Part shown: positions 1-8,441 of the stretch, one piece after another
Numbering within the stretch: the first letter of the stretch is position 1
Layout of the letters: every line of letters starts with the position of its first letter
Assembly: GCA_944320195.1 (NCBI GenBank)
Contig: CALUGP010000009.1
Location: 1 to 64,000, forward strand
Source of the DNA: an uncultured Prevotella sp.
GTDB taxonomy: Bacteria; Bacteroidota; Bacteroidia; Bacteroidales; Bacteroidaceae
Reading direction: 5' to 3'
DNA length: 64,000 bases
Notes under the pieces: generated by a model
What the model was told of the DNA's origin: nothing
What the model saw: the letters and a program-made list of their open reading frames with translations, nothing else
Databases searched by the model: none
Program-made: the position numbers and the translations under genes

Positions 1-855
1 ATATTTACCGACCTTGATACGGGGAATATTATGGTATTTCACATAATGGTAGAGTTGGTCCCGTGTCAGATTGAATCGCTCCATCGCTTCGGCAATGGTG
101 TAGTATTTGGGCTCTTCGGGAGCTATGAGACCTTTGGCAATGTCCACATGCTTCTTGGAGTAGTACACCATGATGCCGACTTTCTTTTTGGGAATGGCAT
201 TCTTTGATACAAAAGAATAGATGGCCGTTAGTGTCATGCCGAACTTCTCCTGCATATCTTGCGTGCTGTACCATTCCTTGATTTCAGGATCGGGAGCTTT
301 CTTTGCAAAGTAGTCATCAATATGCTTTTTGCTCCAATAGGTTTTACCACGGTTAAATGTCCTGGGGATATTATGCTCTTTAGCTATATGAAATATCCAG
401 GAATCTTTGACACCGAATTTCTCTTTAATCTCATTGGTGGTATAGAAGTCTGTGATAGGGATTGTATCTTTGGGCATTCGATATTGATAAGGCTTATTTT
501 GAAGCATAGCATCAATATCAGTCCTCCTGATAAATGAAAGCCTACTGCTAATTTTAGACGCTTTAAGGTGACCTGCCTTTACCATGGTATAGATAGCCTG
601 GCGAGATAGGCCTAACAGACGTCCTGTTTCTGAAAAGGAAAGATATTCCTTCTCCTTAATGTCTTCAATGATGCGTTCAGTTTTCTGAACTTGAGTTTGT
701 GACTCTGTTGTCTGCACTCGTTTTGTGCGTATGGCCCGTTTATAGGCAAAATTTGCACACCTGTGTGAACAGAACCCCGTAGAAACTTTCTGAGCCTCGA
801 ATTCTTTACCGCACCACTCACAAATCTTTTTAATTCTAAAGTTACTAGTTGCCAT
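1..855 (-). CDS. Helix-turn-helix DNA-binding protein of a mobile element, partial (runs off window)
   Basis: The frame is open from an ATG at 855 to the window edge (285 codons, no stop), so the C-terminus is missing. The N-terminus has a small Cys motif (ICEWCGKEF then CSHRC) that resembles a zinc ribbon. It is followed by an excisionase-like winged helix (EYLSFSETGRLLGLSRQAIY, about residues 70-115) and at least three further degenerate HTH-like repeats of the type 'Y-T-x-x-E-x-x-E-K-F-G-x', each ending in a basic 'K-x-x-Y-W-S-K-K-H' stretch. Multi-repeat proteins like this occur in Bacteroidota mobilizable elements. I infer a regulator or excision/mobilization role, because it sits beside the mnmE 3' end and tandem 18-bp repeats lie just upstream of its start. 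The family assignment is by pattern only. Confidence 0.7.
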   Translation of the reverse strand, partial: MATSNFRIKKICEWCGKEFEAQKVSTGFCSHRCANFAYKRAIRTKRVQTTESQTQVQKTERIIEDIKEKEYLSFSETGRLLGLSRQAIYTMVKAGHLKASKISSRLSFIRRTDIDAMLQNKPYQYRMPKDTIPITDFYTTNEIKEKFGVKDSWIFHIAKEHNIPRTFNRGKTYWSKKHIDDYFAKKAPDPEIKEWYSTQDMQEKFGMTLTAIYSFVSKNAIPKKKVGIMVYYSKKHVDIAKGLIAPEEPKYYTIAEAMERFNLTRDQLYHYVKYHNIPRIKVGKY

Positions 856-902
856 TTTTACTTAATATTTAGGGGTTAATTCTCCTTCATTTCTCCTGTT
901 TT

Positions 903-940
903 TTGTCAACCATCGTAAACTATTGTCAACCATAGTCAAC
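903..940. repeat. Two tandem 18-bp direct repeats upstream of the HTH gene
   Basis: Two copies of TTGTCAACCATnGTmAAC start at 903 and 923, a 20-bp period. Looser relatives (TTGCCAACGATAAT near 954, AGCAACGATTATCAACGA near 1024) lie further from the gene. They are close to the HTH gene start (855), so they may be its own operator or an integrase/excisionase arm site. This is inference. Confidence 0.55.
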
Positions 941-1054
941 ATTCTCCACGACCTTGCCAACGATAATCCTCGGATTTTCGTGGTGAGGTACACAGGAGGT
1001 ACAAAAAATGGCGTAAAAAGGCTTAGCAACGATTATCAACGATACTTGTGCAAC

Positions 1055-1079
1055 AAAAAAGGCGCCCGTAAAGAGCGCC
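1055..1079 (-). terminator. Rho-independent terminator after mnmE
   Basis: Read on the minus strand this is a GGCGC stem, a 9-nt loop, GCGCC, then six T. It lies 46-70 bases past the mnmE stop codon and fits the end of the feoAB-mnmE transcript. Confidence 0.8.
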
Positions 1080-1124
1080 ATATTAATCGATTATAATCAA
1101 TTTAACTATTTGATAATCAGGTAT

Positions 1125-1142
1125 TTACTTGCCGATGCAAAA
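1125..1142 (-). other. Possible integration site at the mnmE 3' end
   Basis: The last 18 coding bases of mnmE encode the conserved Cys-Ile-Gly-Lys end plus stop. The equivalent 18 bp of enterobacterial trmE are the known attachment site of SGI1-type islands. Here a mobile-element-like gene begins within 270 bp. No second copy is in the window, so this is only a candidate. Confidence 0.3.
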
Positions 1143-2522
1143 GTGCTTGAAGATGTTTTGAAGTGTCTCCTCGCTTGTGATTTCGCCGCCGGTTATTTCT
1201 GCGAGATATTGCAGGCAGTCGCGGAGGTCTTGCGCCACGAGGTCTGCGGGCAGGCCGTCGGCGAGGCCTTGGCGCACGCGGCGGATGGCATCCAAGGCAT
1301 GGGTGAGTGCCTCGTAGTGGCGGACGTTGGTTACAACTACGTCGGCTGAAGATATTTCGGGTATGTTGGCGGCTTCCGTGAGCATCTGTTTCAAGGCGTC
1401 GATGTTGGTGCCTTGTTTTGCAGATATTGATATGCTGCGTGTTTTTTCAGGAATGTCGGCAATAGCAGGTTGTGGCATTGTGGTTGCTACATCCGATTTA
1501 TTGTATGCCATTATGAGCTGTTTCTCGGTGCAGAGGGGTATTATTTTTTCGGCTAGCTCTTTAGTTCTTGATTGGTTTTCAGTTGCATCGATAATCCACA
1601 GCACTATTTCGGCTTGGCTGATTTTCTTGAATGTGCGGTCAATGCCGAGGCGTTCTATTTTGTCGTCGGTATCGCGTATTCCGGCGGTGTCGATGAAGCG
1701 GAATGTCACGCCGCCTATGTTCACCGTGTCTTCGATTACGTCGCGCGTAGTGCCGTGTATGTCGCTTACGATGGCGCGGTCTTCACCAACGAGCGCGTTG
1801 AGCAGGGTGGACTTGCCAGCGTTGGTTTCGCCGACTATTGCTACGGGCACGCCGTTTTTTATGGCGTTGCCTACCGAGAACGATGAGGCCAGCTTTGATA
1901 TTACGTCGTCTATCTGCCGGGCTATGGCTGAAAGTTCCGTGCGGTTTGCAAATTCAAGTTCTTCGTGGTCGCTGAAGTCAAGTTCAAGCTCCATAAGCGA
2001 CGTAAGACGAAGCAACTGGTCGCGCAGTTCGGTTAGCTTGCTGCTGAATGTTCCGCGCATTTGGTTCATTGCGATGCGGTGGGTGGCTGTTGACGATGAC
2101 GCAATCAGGTCGGCCACGGCTTCGGCCTGGCTGAGGTCCATCTTGCCGTTGAGGAACGCGCGGCGGGTGAATTCGCCCGGTCCGGCCGCGCGGCATCCGT
2201 TGTCGATGAGCAGCTGCATCACTTGTTGCAGGATGTAGGCCGAGCCGTGGCATGATATTTCGGTTGAGTCTTCCCCCGTGTAAGAGTGCGGCGCGCGGAA
2301 GAGGCTTACCAGCACTTCGTCAACGGTTTCGCCGCGGCTGTCGCTGATGCTGCCAAGCGTCAGGGTGTATGCTTCTCGCTCGGCCAGCGGCCAGCGGTCG
2401 CGGCCCGTGGGGGAGAATATGCAGTCGGTCACGGCTATGGCATCCTTGCCCGAGACGCGTATCACGCCTATGGCTCCGCCTTGTGCCGTGGCAATGGCGC
2501 AAATGGTGTCTTCTGTGTTCAT
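1125..2522 (-). CDS. mnmE: tRNA uridine-5-carboxymethylaminomethyl(34) synthesis GTPase MnmE
   Basis: MnmE works with MnmG to install the carboxymethylaminomethyl group on wobble U34 of tRNAs. The 465-residue length is normal. Visible features are the N-terminal tetrahydrofolate-binding domain (start NTEDTICAIATAQGGAIGVIR), the helical domain, an inserted Ras-like G domain with P-loop GETNAGKS near residue 230, DTAGIRDT switch II, NKSD, and the terminal FCIGK whose Cys is catalytically needed in the family. The ATG at 2522 is chosen because the family begins a few residues before DTICAIAT; the frame stays open upstream without homology. It lies 32 bases after feoAB on the same strand, so co-transcription is likely. 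Confidence 0.97.
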   Translation of the reverse strand: MNTEDTICAIATAQGGAIGVIRVSGKDAIAVTDCIFSPTGRDRWPLAEREAYTLTLGSISDSRGETVDEVLVSLFRAPHSYTGEDSTEISCHGSAYILQQVMQLLIDNGCRAAGPGEFTRRAFLNGKMDLSQAEAVADLIASSSTATHRIAMNQMRGTFSSKLTELRDQLLRLTSLMELELDFSDHEELEFANRTELSAIARQIDDVISKLASSFSVGNAIKNGVPVAIVGETNAGKSTLLNALVGEDRAIVSDIHGTTRDVIEDTVNIGGVTFRFIDTAGIRDTDDKIERLGIDRTFKKISQAEIVLWIIDATENQSRTKELAEKIIPLCTEKQLIMAYNKSDVATTMPQPAIADIPEKTRSISISAKQGTNIDALKQMLTEAANIPEISSADVVVTNVRHYEALTHALDAIRRVRQGLADGLPADLVAQDLRDCLQYLAEITGGEITSEETLQNIFKHFCIGK

Positions 2523-2554
2523 TTGTATGCTTATGAGTTGCGGTTGGATGTTGT

Positions 2555-4981
2555 TTATATAAACAAACTGCCTGCCTGGTACACTGCGGCCGACACGAGC
2601 CATGCCAGCGCAGTGGTGTACACTGCGGCGAAGGCCGCCCACCGCCAGCTGCCCGTTTCGCCCTTTATGGCGGCGATGGTGGCTATGCAAGGGAAGTAGA
2701 TCAGCACGAACAGCAAGTAGGAGAATGCTATGAGCGGCGTTATTCCGTCAGCCTGCATCTTCAGCCGTAGCGTTTCGTACTTTTTCGAGTTGTCCGCCGT
2801 GTTGTCGGCCACGGCCTCGTCGTCAGCGTAGAGCACTCCCATAGTCGAGGCCACTATCTCCTTTGCGCCGACGCCGGCAATGAGGCTTACGTCAAGCTTC
2901 CAGTCGAAGCCCTGTGCGCGGAACGCCGGCTCTATGGCCTTGCCTATCCGGCCTATGTAGCTTTGTTCCTGCTGTGCCTGTGTCCCAAGGCTGTCGTTGT
3001 GTGGGAAATAGCCCAAAGCCCATACGATAATGCTGGCAACGAGGATTATGCCGCCCATCTTTTTCAGGTATTGCTTGCCCTTTTCCCATGTGTGGCGTGC
3101 CATGGCCTTGGCCGTGGGGAAGCGGTAGGGGGGCAGCTCCATCACGAAGGGCGTGTCGTCGCCCTTTATCATCCACCGGCTGAACAGGCGGCTCACAAGC
3201 ACGGCGAGCACTATGCCTACGATGTAAAGTGAAATCATGATGAGCGACTGGTACTTGGCGGCGAAGAACGTGCCTATTATCATTATGTAAATGGGCAGCC
3301 TGGCACTGCAACTCATCAGCGGCAACACCAATATGGTAATGAGCCTGCTGCGGCGGCTCTCTATTGTCCTGGTAGCCATTACGGCAGGGACGTTGCACCC
3401 GAAACCCATGATGAGTGGGATGAACGACTTGCCGTGCAGCCCCATCTTGTGCATCAGCTTGTCCATTATGAACGCCGCGCGCGCCATGTAGCCGGAGTCT
3501 TCCATGAACGAGATGAAGGCGTACAGGATTAGAATTTGCGGCAGGAACACTATGACCGAGCCTACTCCGGCTATCACGCCGTCGGCCAGCATCGCCTTCA
3601 AAGGCCCGTCGGGCAGTGTCTGCCTTGCCAAGTCGCCGAGCGCGGCCACGCCGGCGTCAATCCAGTCCATAGGGTATTGCCCGAGGGTGAACGTCACCTC
3701 GAACATCACGTACAGGAAAAGGAAGAACAATGGGAAGCCCACGTACTTGTTGGTTATCACGGAGTCTATCACGTGCGTTGTCTGGTAAGTGTCTGTCTTG
3801 GTGCCCTCCTCGCATCCGGCCTCGTGCAGCGCGCCGTGTATTATGCCATACTTGGCGTTCATTATGGCCGTCTCGCTGTCTTCCTTGGTCTCTTTCATGA
3901 TGAAGTCGGCCGCCTTGTCACGTGCCTGGATGACAGCGTCGCCGTTGGGCAGCGATCTTGCCAGCTCCTCCGCCTTGGCGTCCTTCTCGAGCAGCTTGAT
4001 GGAGAGGAAGCGCGTGGAGTACTTGTATCTGATTTGCTCGTTCTTCTGCAGCTCGGCCTTCACCTCGTCTATGCCACGCTCTATGTAGCGGCCGTGGTTC
4101 AGGTGCACGTGGCGCACGCCGCCCTTGCCGGGCACGGGCCGTCCCTCGTACACGTCGATAACGGTTCTGAACAGCTCGTCCACTCCGCGTCCCGTCTTGA
4201 ACACCGTGGGCACCATCGGGAAACCCAGAAGCTCTCCCAGCTTGTCGTAGTCGAGCCTGTCGCCGCGCCGCTCGAACTCGTCATACATGTTGAGCGCGCC
4301 CACGATGTTGAGGTTCATGTCGACGAGCTGCGTCGTAAGGTAAAGGTTGCGCTCCAGGTTGCTCGCGTCGATGACGTTTATTATCACGTCTGGCGTGCTG
4401 TCGATGATCTGGCGGCGCACGTAGAGTTCCTCGGGGCTGTAGGCCGAGAGGGAGTAAGTGCCGGGCAGGTCGACAAGGTTTATGCGGTAGCCGTCAAATT
4501 CGGCGCGCCCCTCCTTCGCGTCCACCGTCACGCCCGAGTAGTTGCCCACGCGCTCGTGGGCGCCCGAGGCGAAGTTGAACAGTGATGTCTTGCCGCAGTT
4601 GGGGTTGCCGACAAGGGCCACGTTTATCGTGCGGCTCCTCTTCATGGCGGCGCCCATCAGTCGCTCGTCTGTCATGCCGTCGCCGCCGGCGGCGCTTTCA
4701 GACACATGCGTCATGCCCAGCTTGCGCGCTTCCTCCTCCTCGAGGCGGCGCGCCTCGCCGGCTGAGACCACCTCTATCATCGCAGCCTCAGAGCGGCGCA
4801 GGGAAATCTCGTAGCCCATTATCTTGTATTTCACGGGGTCTTGCAGTGGGGCGTTGAGCATCACGGTCACCATCTTGCCGCGGATGAAGCCCATCTCCAC
4901 AATGCGCTTGCGGAAGCCTCCGTGCCCCAGCACTTTTACCACAACGGCCCTTTCGCCCGTGTTCAGTTCTGACAGTCTCAT
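2555..4981 (-). CDS. feoB: Ferrous iron transporter, FeoA-FeoB fusion
   Basis: This is an inner-membrane Fe(II) uptake protein. Residues 1-75 are a FeoA SH3-like domain (LSELNTGERAVVVKVLG...GFIRGKMVTV). After a charged linker comes the FeoB GTPase, with G1 GNPNCGKTS at about 125-133, DLPGTYSLSAYS (G3 region) and NMYDE. A helical GDI-like region follows, then the multi-helix permease with the two Gate regions (FLFLYVMFE, CSARLPIYIM). The total is 808 residues. The FeoA-FeoB fusion is a common Bacteroidota arrangement. The ATG at 4981 gives the exact FeoA start; the longer open frame upstream has no homology. A TAATTTTGC box lies at 5007-5015. Confidence 0.96.
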   Translation of the reverse strand: MRLSELNTGERAVVVKVLGHGGFRKRIVEMGFIRGKMVTVMLNAPLQDPVKYKIMGYEISLRRSEAAMIEVVSAGEARRLEEEEARKLGMTHVSESAAGGDGMTDERLMGAAMKRSRTINVALVGNPNCGKTSLFNFASGAHERVGNYSGVTVDAKEGRAEFDGYRINLVDLPGTYSLSAYSPEELYVRRQIIDSTPDVIINVIDASNLERNLYLTTQLVDMNLNIVGALNMYDEFERRGDRLDYDKLGELLGFPMVPTVFKTGRGVDELFRTVIDVYEGRPVPGKGGVRHVHLNHGRYIERGIDEVKAELQKNEQIRYKYSTRFLSIKLLEKDAKAEELARSLPNGDAVIQARDKAADFIMKETKEDSETAIMNAKYGIIHGALHEAGCEEGTKTDTYQTTHVIDSVITNKYVGFPLFFLFLYVMFEVTFTLGQYPMDWIDAGVAALGDLARQTLPDGPLKAMLADGVIAGVGSVIVFLPQILILYAFISFMEDSGYMARAAFIMDKLMHKMGLHGKSFIPLIMGFGCNVPAVMATRTIESRRSRLITILVLPLMSCSARLPIYIMIIGTFFAAKYQSLIMISLYIVGIVLAVLVSRLFSRWMIKGDDTPFVMELPPYRFPTAKAMARHTWEKGKQYLKKMGGIILVASIIVWALGYFPHNDSLGTQAQQEQSYIGRIGKAIEPAFRAQGFDWKLDVSLIAGVGAKEIVASTMGVLYADDEAVADNTADNSKKYETLRLKMQADGITPLIAFSYLLFVLIYFPCIATIAAIKGETGSWRWAAFAAVYTTALAWLVSAAVYQAGSLFI

Positions 4982-5006
4982 TCTTTTAGTTTTAGGATAA
5001 GCCGTT

Positions 5007-5015
5007 GCAAAATTA
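5007..5015 (-). promoter_or_regulatory. Putative -7 box for feoAB-mnmE
   Basis: TAATTTTGC on the minus strand, 26 bases before the feoAB ATG, matches the Bacteroidota -7 consensus TAnnTTTG. A well-spaced TTTG -33 box is not evident. It suggests feoAB-mnmE can be transcribed separately from the RiPP cluster that ends at 5157. Confidence 0.5.
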
Positions 5016-5156
5016 GCAAATTTCGGCGACTTGTCTGCATCTGCCGCCGCAAAATACCCGCTAATTGCGATACTTTCCCGTGGTACGGGTGGCATTGCCG
5101 GTGTCGTCAAGAAAGTAAGAAGCATGATTCCCGGCCTTGGCCGGGAGCAAGTGTTG

Positions 5157-6617
5157 TCAGGCTTTCTCGAATACCATTATGGTATGTTTTAGCCAAAAAA
5201 GCGAGGCGCAGCTTCTCAGATACCTGCTGACGGGAGTACTGAAGAAGAATCCGCGTTCAAACATTTTTCCTATTATGTAATGGTTGGGATGACAGTTTAC
5301 ATGTCCGTCGCCCTTTTGTCCGTCTATGGCCCAGCTCATGATTATGTATTTTGCCGAGTTGCGCGCCAGGTTGTCAAGGTAAGTGTCTTCCCATTTGTTT
5401 GGGATGTGCTCGCCGACTTCAAGACTGAAAACCATGTCGAAAGGCTCGTCCGCTTCAAGTTCGTCAGTAAGGTTTGCGCATTGGCAGTAAAAACCGTTTG
5501 CAAACAGAGGGGCCGACATCTTTTCCACATTTGGATTGCCGTCATACCCGTCGGCCTCGTATCCGTATTTTCGGAACAGTGCCACATACCACCCTGGGCC
5601 GCAGCCAAGGTCGGCAATGGTTTTGACTCCCATATACGGCAGCAGGCGGAGCAAGCCTTGGGCAAGGCCGTTGTCATAACAGTGACCTGTGAACGTCGTG
5701 CTCGTCCATTGTCCGTTAGGTGATATTTGAATGTCCTCGTCAGCCATGATGTATTCGTTGATCAGCGATATCAGCGTGGCCGATTGTTTTTCGTCAACCT
5801 TTCTGGCGAACAGCCTGTCAGAGGTGGCAATGTGCCACCAGTATTTTTCTGTGAGGGTAAGTGGCGAAGCTCCGTTGCCTTGCCATATTATGCAACGCTG
5901 GTTGTTGTTCAATGTTTTGTCGGCAAAGTCTGAATTTAGTATCACTGTGTGGAAATACACCTCGTCAGGCGCAAACGTGTATTTCAGTCTGTTGTAAAAC
6001 GGTTTGTGTTTTCTTCTATTATTTACTATATAAGCAGCGCACTTGCCTGTAATAGATATCCAGTTGGAGCCTCCATACAGGTGCTCGAATTGGTCAGGAA
6101 CGCGTCTTTTGATTCCCAGCCGGCGTTGCCATTCCACAAGTCTGCCTGACAGTTTGTTGCCCGAAAGGCTTTGGCAGTCCGTAAAGTCATAGGGCAAGTA
6201 ATAACGGAACCGCCTGAAAGTCCCGTTTTCCCAGCGGTTTGACGGCAGTTGCATGTATTCAATGAATTCATACCCGTTGTGCTCTTCAAAATAAGTCTTT
6301 ATGTGACAAAGTTTCTTGATCGGGTAGTCCTGGCCGCTCATAAAATGTATGTAATCGTATTTTTTGTTGCTTTGGGTGATTTTCTCCAACAGAAACAGTT
6401 CTGCCTTGACAATGCTGATGCCACCCCAGTGTATGTCGTATTTGCAGAACAAATGCAGTCCGCTTTTCGCTTTTTCAAGAGTCTCGATGTCTTGCCTGCT
6501 AATATGACTTTTGCGGTCTATATGGACATAACAGTCAAAATCTTCGTCAAAAAATTTCAGCAGCCGTTCCAGTTGAGGCACATTTTTGTGCCAAAGTATC
6601 AGTAGGGCATGTTTCAT
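5157..6617 (-). CDS. GT14-like glycosyltransferase fused to a SAM methyltransferase
   Basis: This is a two-domain enzyme of 486 residues. The first 290 or so resemble core-2/I-branching (GT14) glycosyltransferases: KHALLILWHKN start, CYVHIDRKS, HFMSGQDYPIK and the late FAPDEVYFHT motif. From about residue 325 there is a class I methyltransferase: IADLGCGPGWYVALFRK (motif I), then FDMVFSLEVGEHIPN. ATG 6617 is preferred over a TTG nine bases upstream. It is the last gene of the RiPP cluster and starts 13 bases after the preceding GT gene. A glycosylation plus methylation role on the peptide product is inferred from context. Cell-surface glycan decoration is the alternative. Confidence 0.82.
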   Translation of the reverse strand: MKHALLILWHKNVPQLERLLKFFDEDFDCYVHIDRKSHISRQDIETLEKAKSGLHLFCKYDIHWGGISIVKAELFLLEKITQSNKKYDYIHFMSGQDYPIKKLCHIKTYFEEHNGYEFIEYMQLPSNRWENGTFRRFRYYLPYDFTDCQSLSGNKLSGRLVEWQRRLGIKRRVPDQFEHLYGGSNWISITGKCAAYIVNNRRKHKPFYNRLKYTFAPDEVYFHTVILNSDFADKTLNNNQRCIIWQGNGASPLTLTEKYWWHIATSDRLFARKVDEKQSATLISLINEYIMADEDIQISPNGQWTSTTFTGHCYDNGLAQGLLRLLPYMGVKTIADLGCGPGWYVALFRKYGYEADGYDGNPNVEKMSAPLFANGFYCQCANLTDELEADEPFDMVFSLEVGEHIPNKWEDTYLDNLARNSAKYIIMSWAIDGQKGDGHVNCHPNHYIIGKMFERGFFFSTPVSRYLRSCASLFWLKHTIMVFEKA

Positions 6618-6630
6618 TGTTGCCAAGTCG

Positions 6631-7416
6631 TTATTTAGTCCATTCCCATGTGTTTATATATGTACGCAGTTCATCTGGCTTCATGCTGCATACATGTGAA
6701 TATTCTCGCTTTGTGCTTTTGGCCAGGTCCTTGTCATAGTCTCCGCTGTTAACTCCGCGCGTATGATACAGATGAAAAAGTCCTCCATCCACCCTTGACG
6801 GCCTTTCGCCTAAGATCTCGAGGCGATGGTATCTTTCCACGTCTTCTGGTCCCCAACCGGCAAAATGCTCGTTTTCCCATCCACATCTTCGGTAGGCTTC
6901 AACGTTGACTATAAAAGCTCCACCCACAGAATTGTATCCCGACATAAGTATGCGCGGCATGTTGTTGTTCTCAAGAATTCTTATCCTTGGGGCATGATTA
7001 AACATGGTTGAATGGAACAAGTTGACATTCCAGAATCTTCCGTCATAAGGATATGCCATTGTCAATCCTTTGTCAAGCACCAATGAATATGCTTGTTGTA
7101 ATTGTCTTACCGGTGCGATTGCATCTGCATCCCAGATTGCGGCGAGTGGGGTTTCCGTTTTACGCAGCATCATGTTGATATAATGTGTACGGTGAAATAT
7201 GGAATTGTTGTCTCTGACGAATTCATAGCGTAGTCCGTCGATTTTTGGCAATGACTTGATGTGTTGCATGTTGTCAGCCTCTAACACAATGTAGTTTGCC
7301 TGTATTCTGTGAGAATAGAATGTTAGCACACTGTGCAGGTTATTTAACCTGTAATCTGAATCTACGCGTATAGGAATACAAAACGTAAGCTGTGACAGAT
7401 CCTTTTTCTTTGCCAT
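6631..7416 (-). CDS. GT-A fold glycosyltransferase (GT2 / galactosyltransferase-C type)
   Basis: 261 residues. An N-terminal nucleotide-binding stretch (LTFCIPIRVDSDYRLNNL) is followed by the metal-binding IWDADAIAP (DxD) and, near residue 195, NEHFAGWGPEDVER, the Glu-Asp motif of the galactosyltransferase C-terminal domain. These are hallmarks of inverting GT-A enzymes that use a UDP-sugar. There is no signal peptide or membrane segment, so it is probably cytoplasmic. The ATG at 7416 is preferred over a TTG 18 bases upstream. It lies 46 bases after the LanC-like gene in the same orientation. The acceptor is unknown; a peptide acceptor is inferred from the cluster. Confidence 0.83.
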   Translation of the reverse strand: MAKKKDLSQLTFCIPIRVDSDYRLNNLHSVLTFYSHRIQANYIVLEADNMQHIKSLPKIDGLRYEFVRDNNSIFHRTHYINMMLRKTETPLAAIWDADAIAPVRQLQQAYSLVLDKGLTMAYPYDGRFWNVNLFHSTMFNHAPRIRILENNNMPRILMSGYNSVGGAFIVNVEAYRRCGWENEHFAGWGPEDVERYHRLEILGERPSRVDGGLFHLYHTRGVNSGDYDKDLAKSTKREYSHVCSMKPDELRTYINTWEWTK

Positions 7417-7462
7417 GATTCTTTTGACGTACAACAGATTGTTAATTTCTTTTTTTTACTTC

Positions 7463-8419
7463 TTATGCCTGGTCATGTCTTAATTGACATTCAGTTTCTG
7501 TGTTAAGCATCAACCCGTAACCCAACCCATAAAACGTTTTGTTGGTTAAGCTGTTTTGGACCATCGTCCTTATTGTCAAAAGCAGGAAGTCTTTTTGGGG
7601 CATGCTTATTTGTCGTAATGCCTGAAGAAACATTTTGGGAAGCCCATATAGAAGGCTGTAAAAACCAATGTCGCCTAGCACTTCCAGCAACTGTGAATTT
7701 GTATTTGTTGGATGAATGAGGGCCCTTCCCGGGGATTTGAGATAATTATAGACAAAATTGTCACAAGCAGGTTTTTCTTCAAGCATGCAGTAAAGATCAT
7801 GCACACGTGAAAGCAACAGGTCTGCCTTATATGGGAAAATTCTTTTGTCTGCGCATGTTTTTAAAAAATACATGTATGAGTTGAGTGCCGCCAACCCCAA
7901 TTTTTCAGGACAAAAAAAGCCTTTAATGCTTTGATTGAGCTGCCTCTCACATTCGTCTATCATGCTTATAATGCGTTCTTCCACGCTATAGCGTTCATAA
8001 GAGTCATTGTCAGGTAGCTGCATCAGGGTGTAAATACCTGCAGAAAACAAACCGTCCTCAACGGTAAGCGATATCGGTGAATGGTAATGGTTGCGCATAA
8101 AGTCAAGGAATATCGTACCTTGCAGATTTTTTAATGAAGTGTCATGTTCGATTAAGCCTTTTTTCTTGAACAGGTCCAGTGTCCATGCCAGGCCTAAGTT
8201 TCCGTTCATGAGTGTTGCATTGTGGGCCATTCTTTCCTTTTGCACATTTTGCAGTATTTTTCCAGTCAGGTCATGCGCTTTGCCATTGTGTGTGAATTCG
8301 TAGTAAAGAGCCATGAACGTCATCAGCCCGATTCTTCCATTTCTTAACCCGAAAGGCAGTCCTTGCCATTCTTCTTGTATGAGTCTGCGGTATATAGACG
8401 ACAATAGTTTTAGTTCCAT
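7463..8419 (-). CDS. LanC-like alpha/alpha-barrel protein lacking zinc ligands
   Basis: 318 residues with the periodic 'G-L-x-x-G-x-x-G-L' helical-hairpin repeats of LanC-like proteins: LRNGRIGLMTFM (about 27), LMNGNLGLAWTL (about 72), VEDGLFSAGIYTL (about 125) and LGDIGFYSLLYG (about 265). True LanC cyclases bind catalytic zinc through Cys, Cys-His-Gly and His motifs. None is present here, so lanthionine cyclase activity is doubtful. It lies between two glycosyltransferase genes of the RiPP cluster. A scaffold or noncanonical maturation role is inferred. Assignment rests on repeat pattern and context, not on a conserved active site. Confidence 0.6.
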   Translation of the reverse strand: MELKLLSSIYRRLIQEEWQGLPFGLRNGRIGLMTFMALYYEFTHNGKAHDLTGKILQNVQKERMAHNATLMNGNLGLAWTLDLFKKKGLIEHDTSLKNLQGTIFLDFMRNHYHSPISLTVEDGLFSAGIYTLMQLPDNDSYERYSVEERIISMIDECERQLNQSIKGFFCPEKLGLAALNSYMYFLKTCADKRIFPYKADLLLSRVHDLYCMLEEKPACDNFVYNYLKSPGRALIHPTNTNSQLLEVLGDIGFYSLLYGLPKMFLQALRQISMPQKDFLLLTIRTMVQNSLTNKTFYGLGYGLMLNTETECQLRHDQA

Positions 8420-8441
8420 GTGGAATGCAAATGAGATTTAT

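Noticed and set aside
1327..2238. Long plus-strand open frame inside mnmE (about 300 codons)
   Set aside because: It is antisense to a clear mnmE and has no own signals; high GC at the third base makes long shadow frames.
3536..4585. Long plus-strand open frame inside feoAB (about 350 codons)
   Set aside because: Antisense to FeoB, composition His/Val-rich as in shadow frames, no motif.
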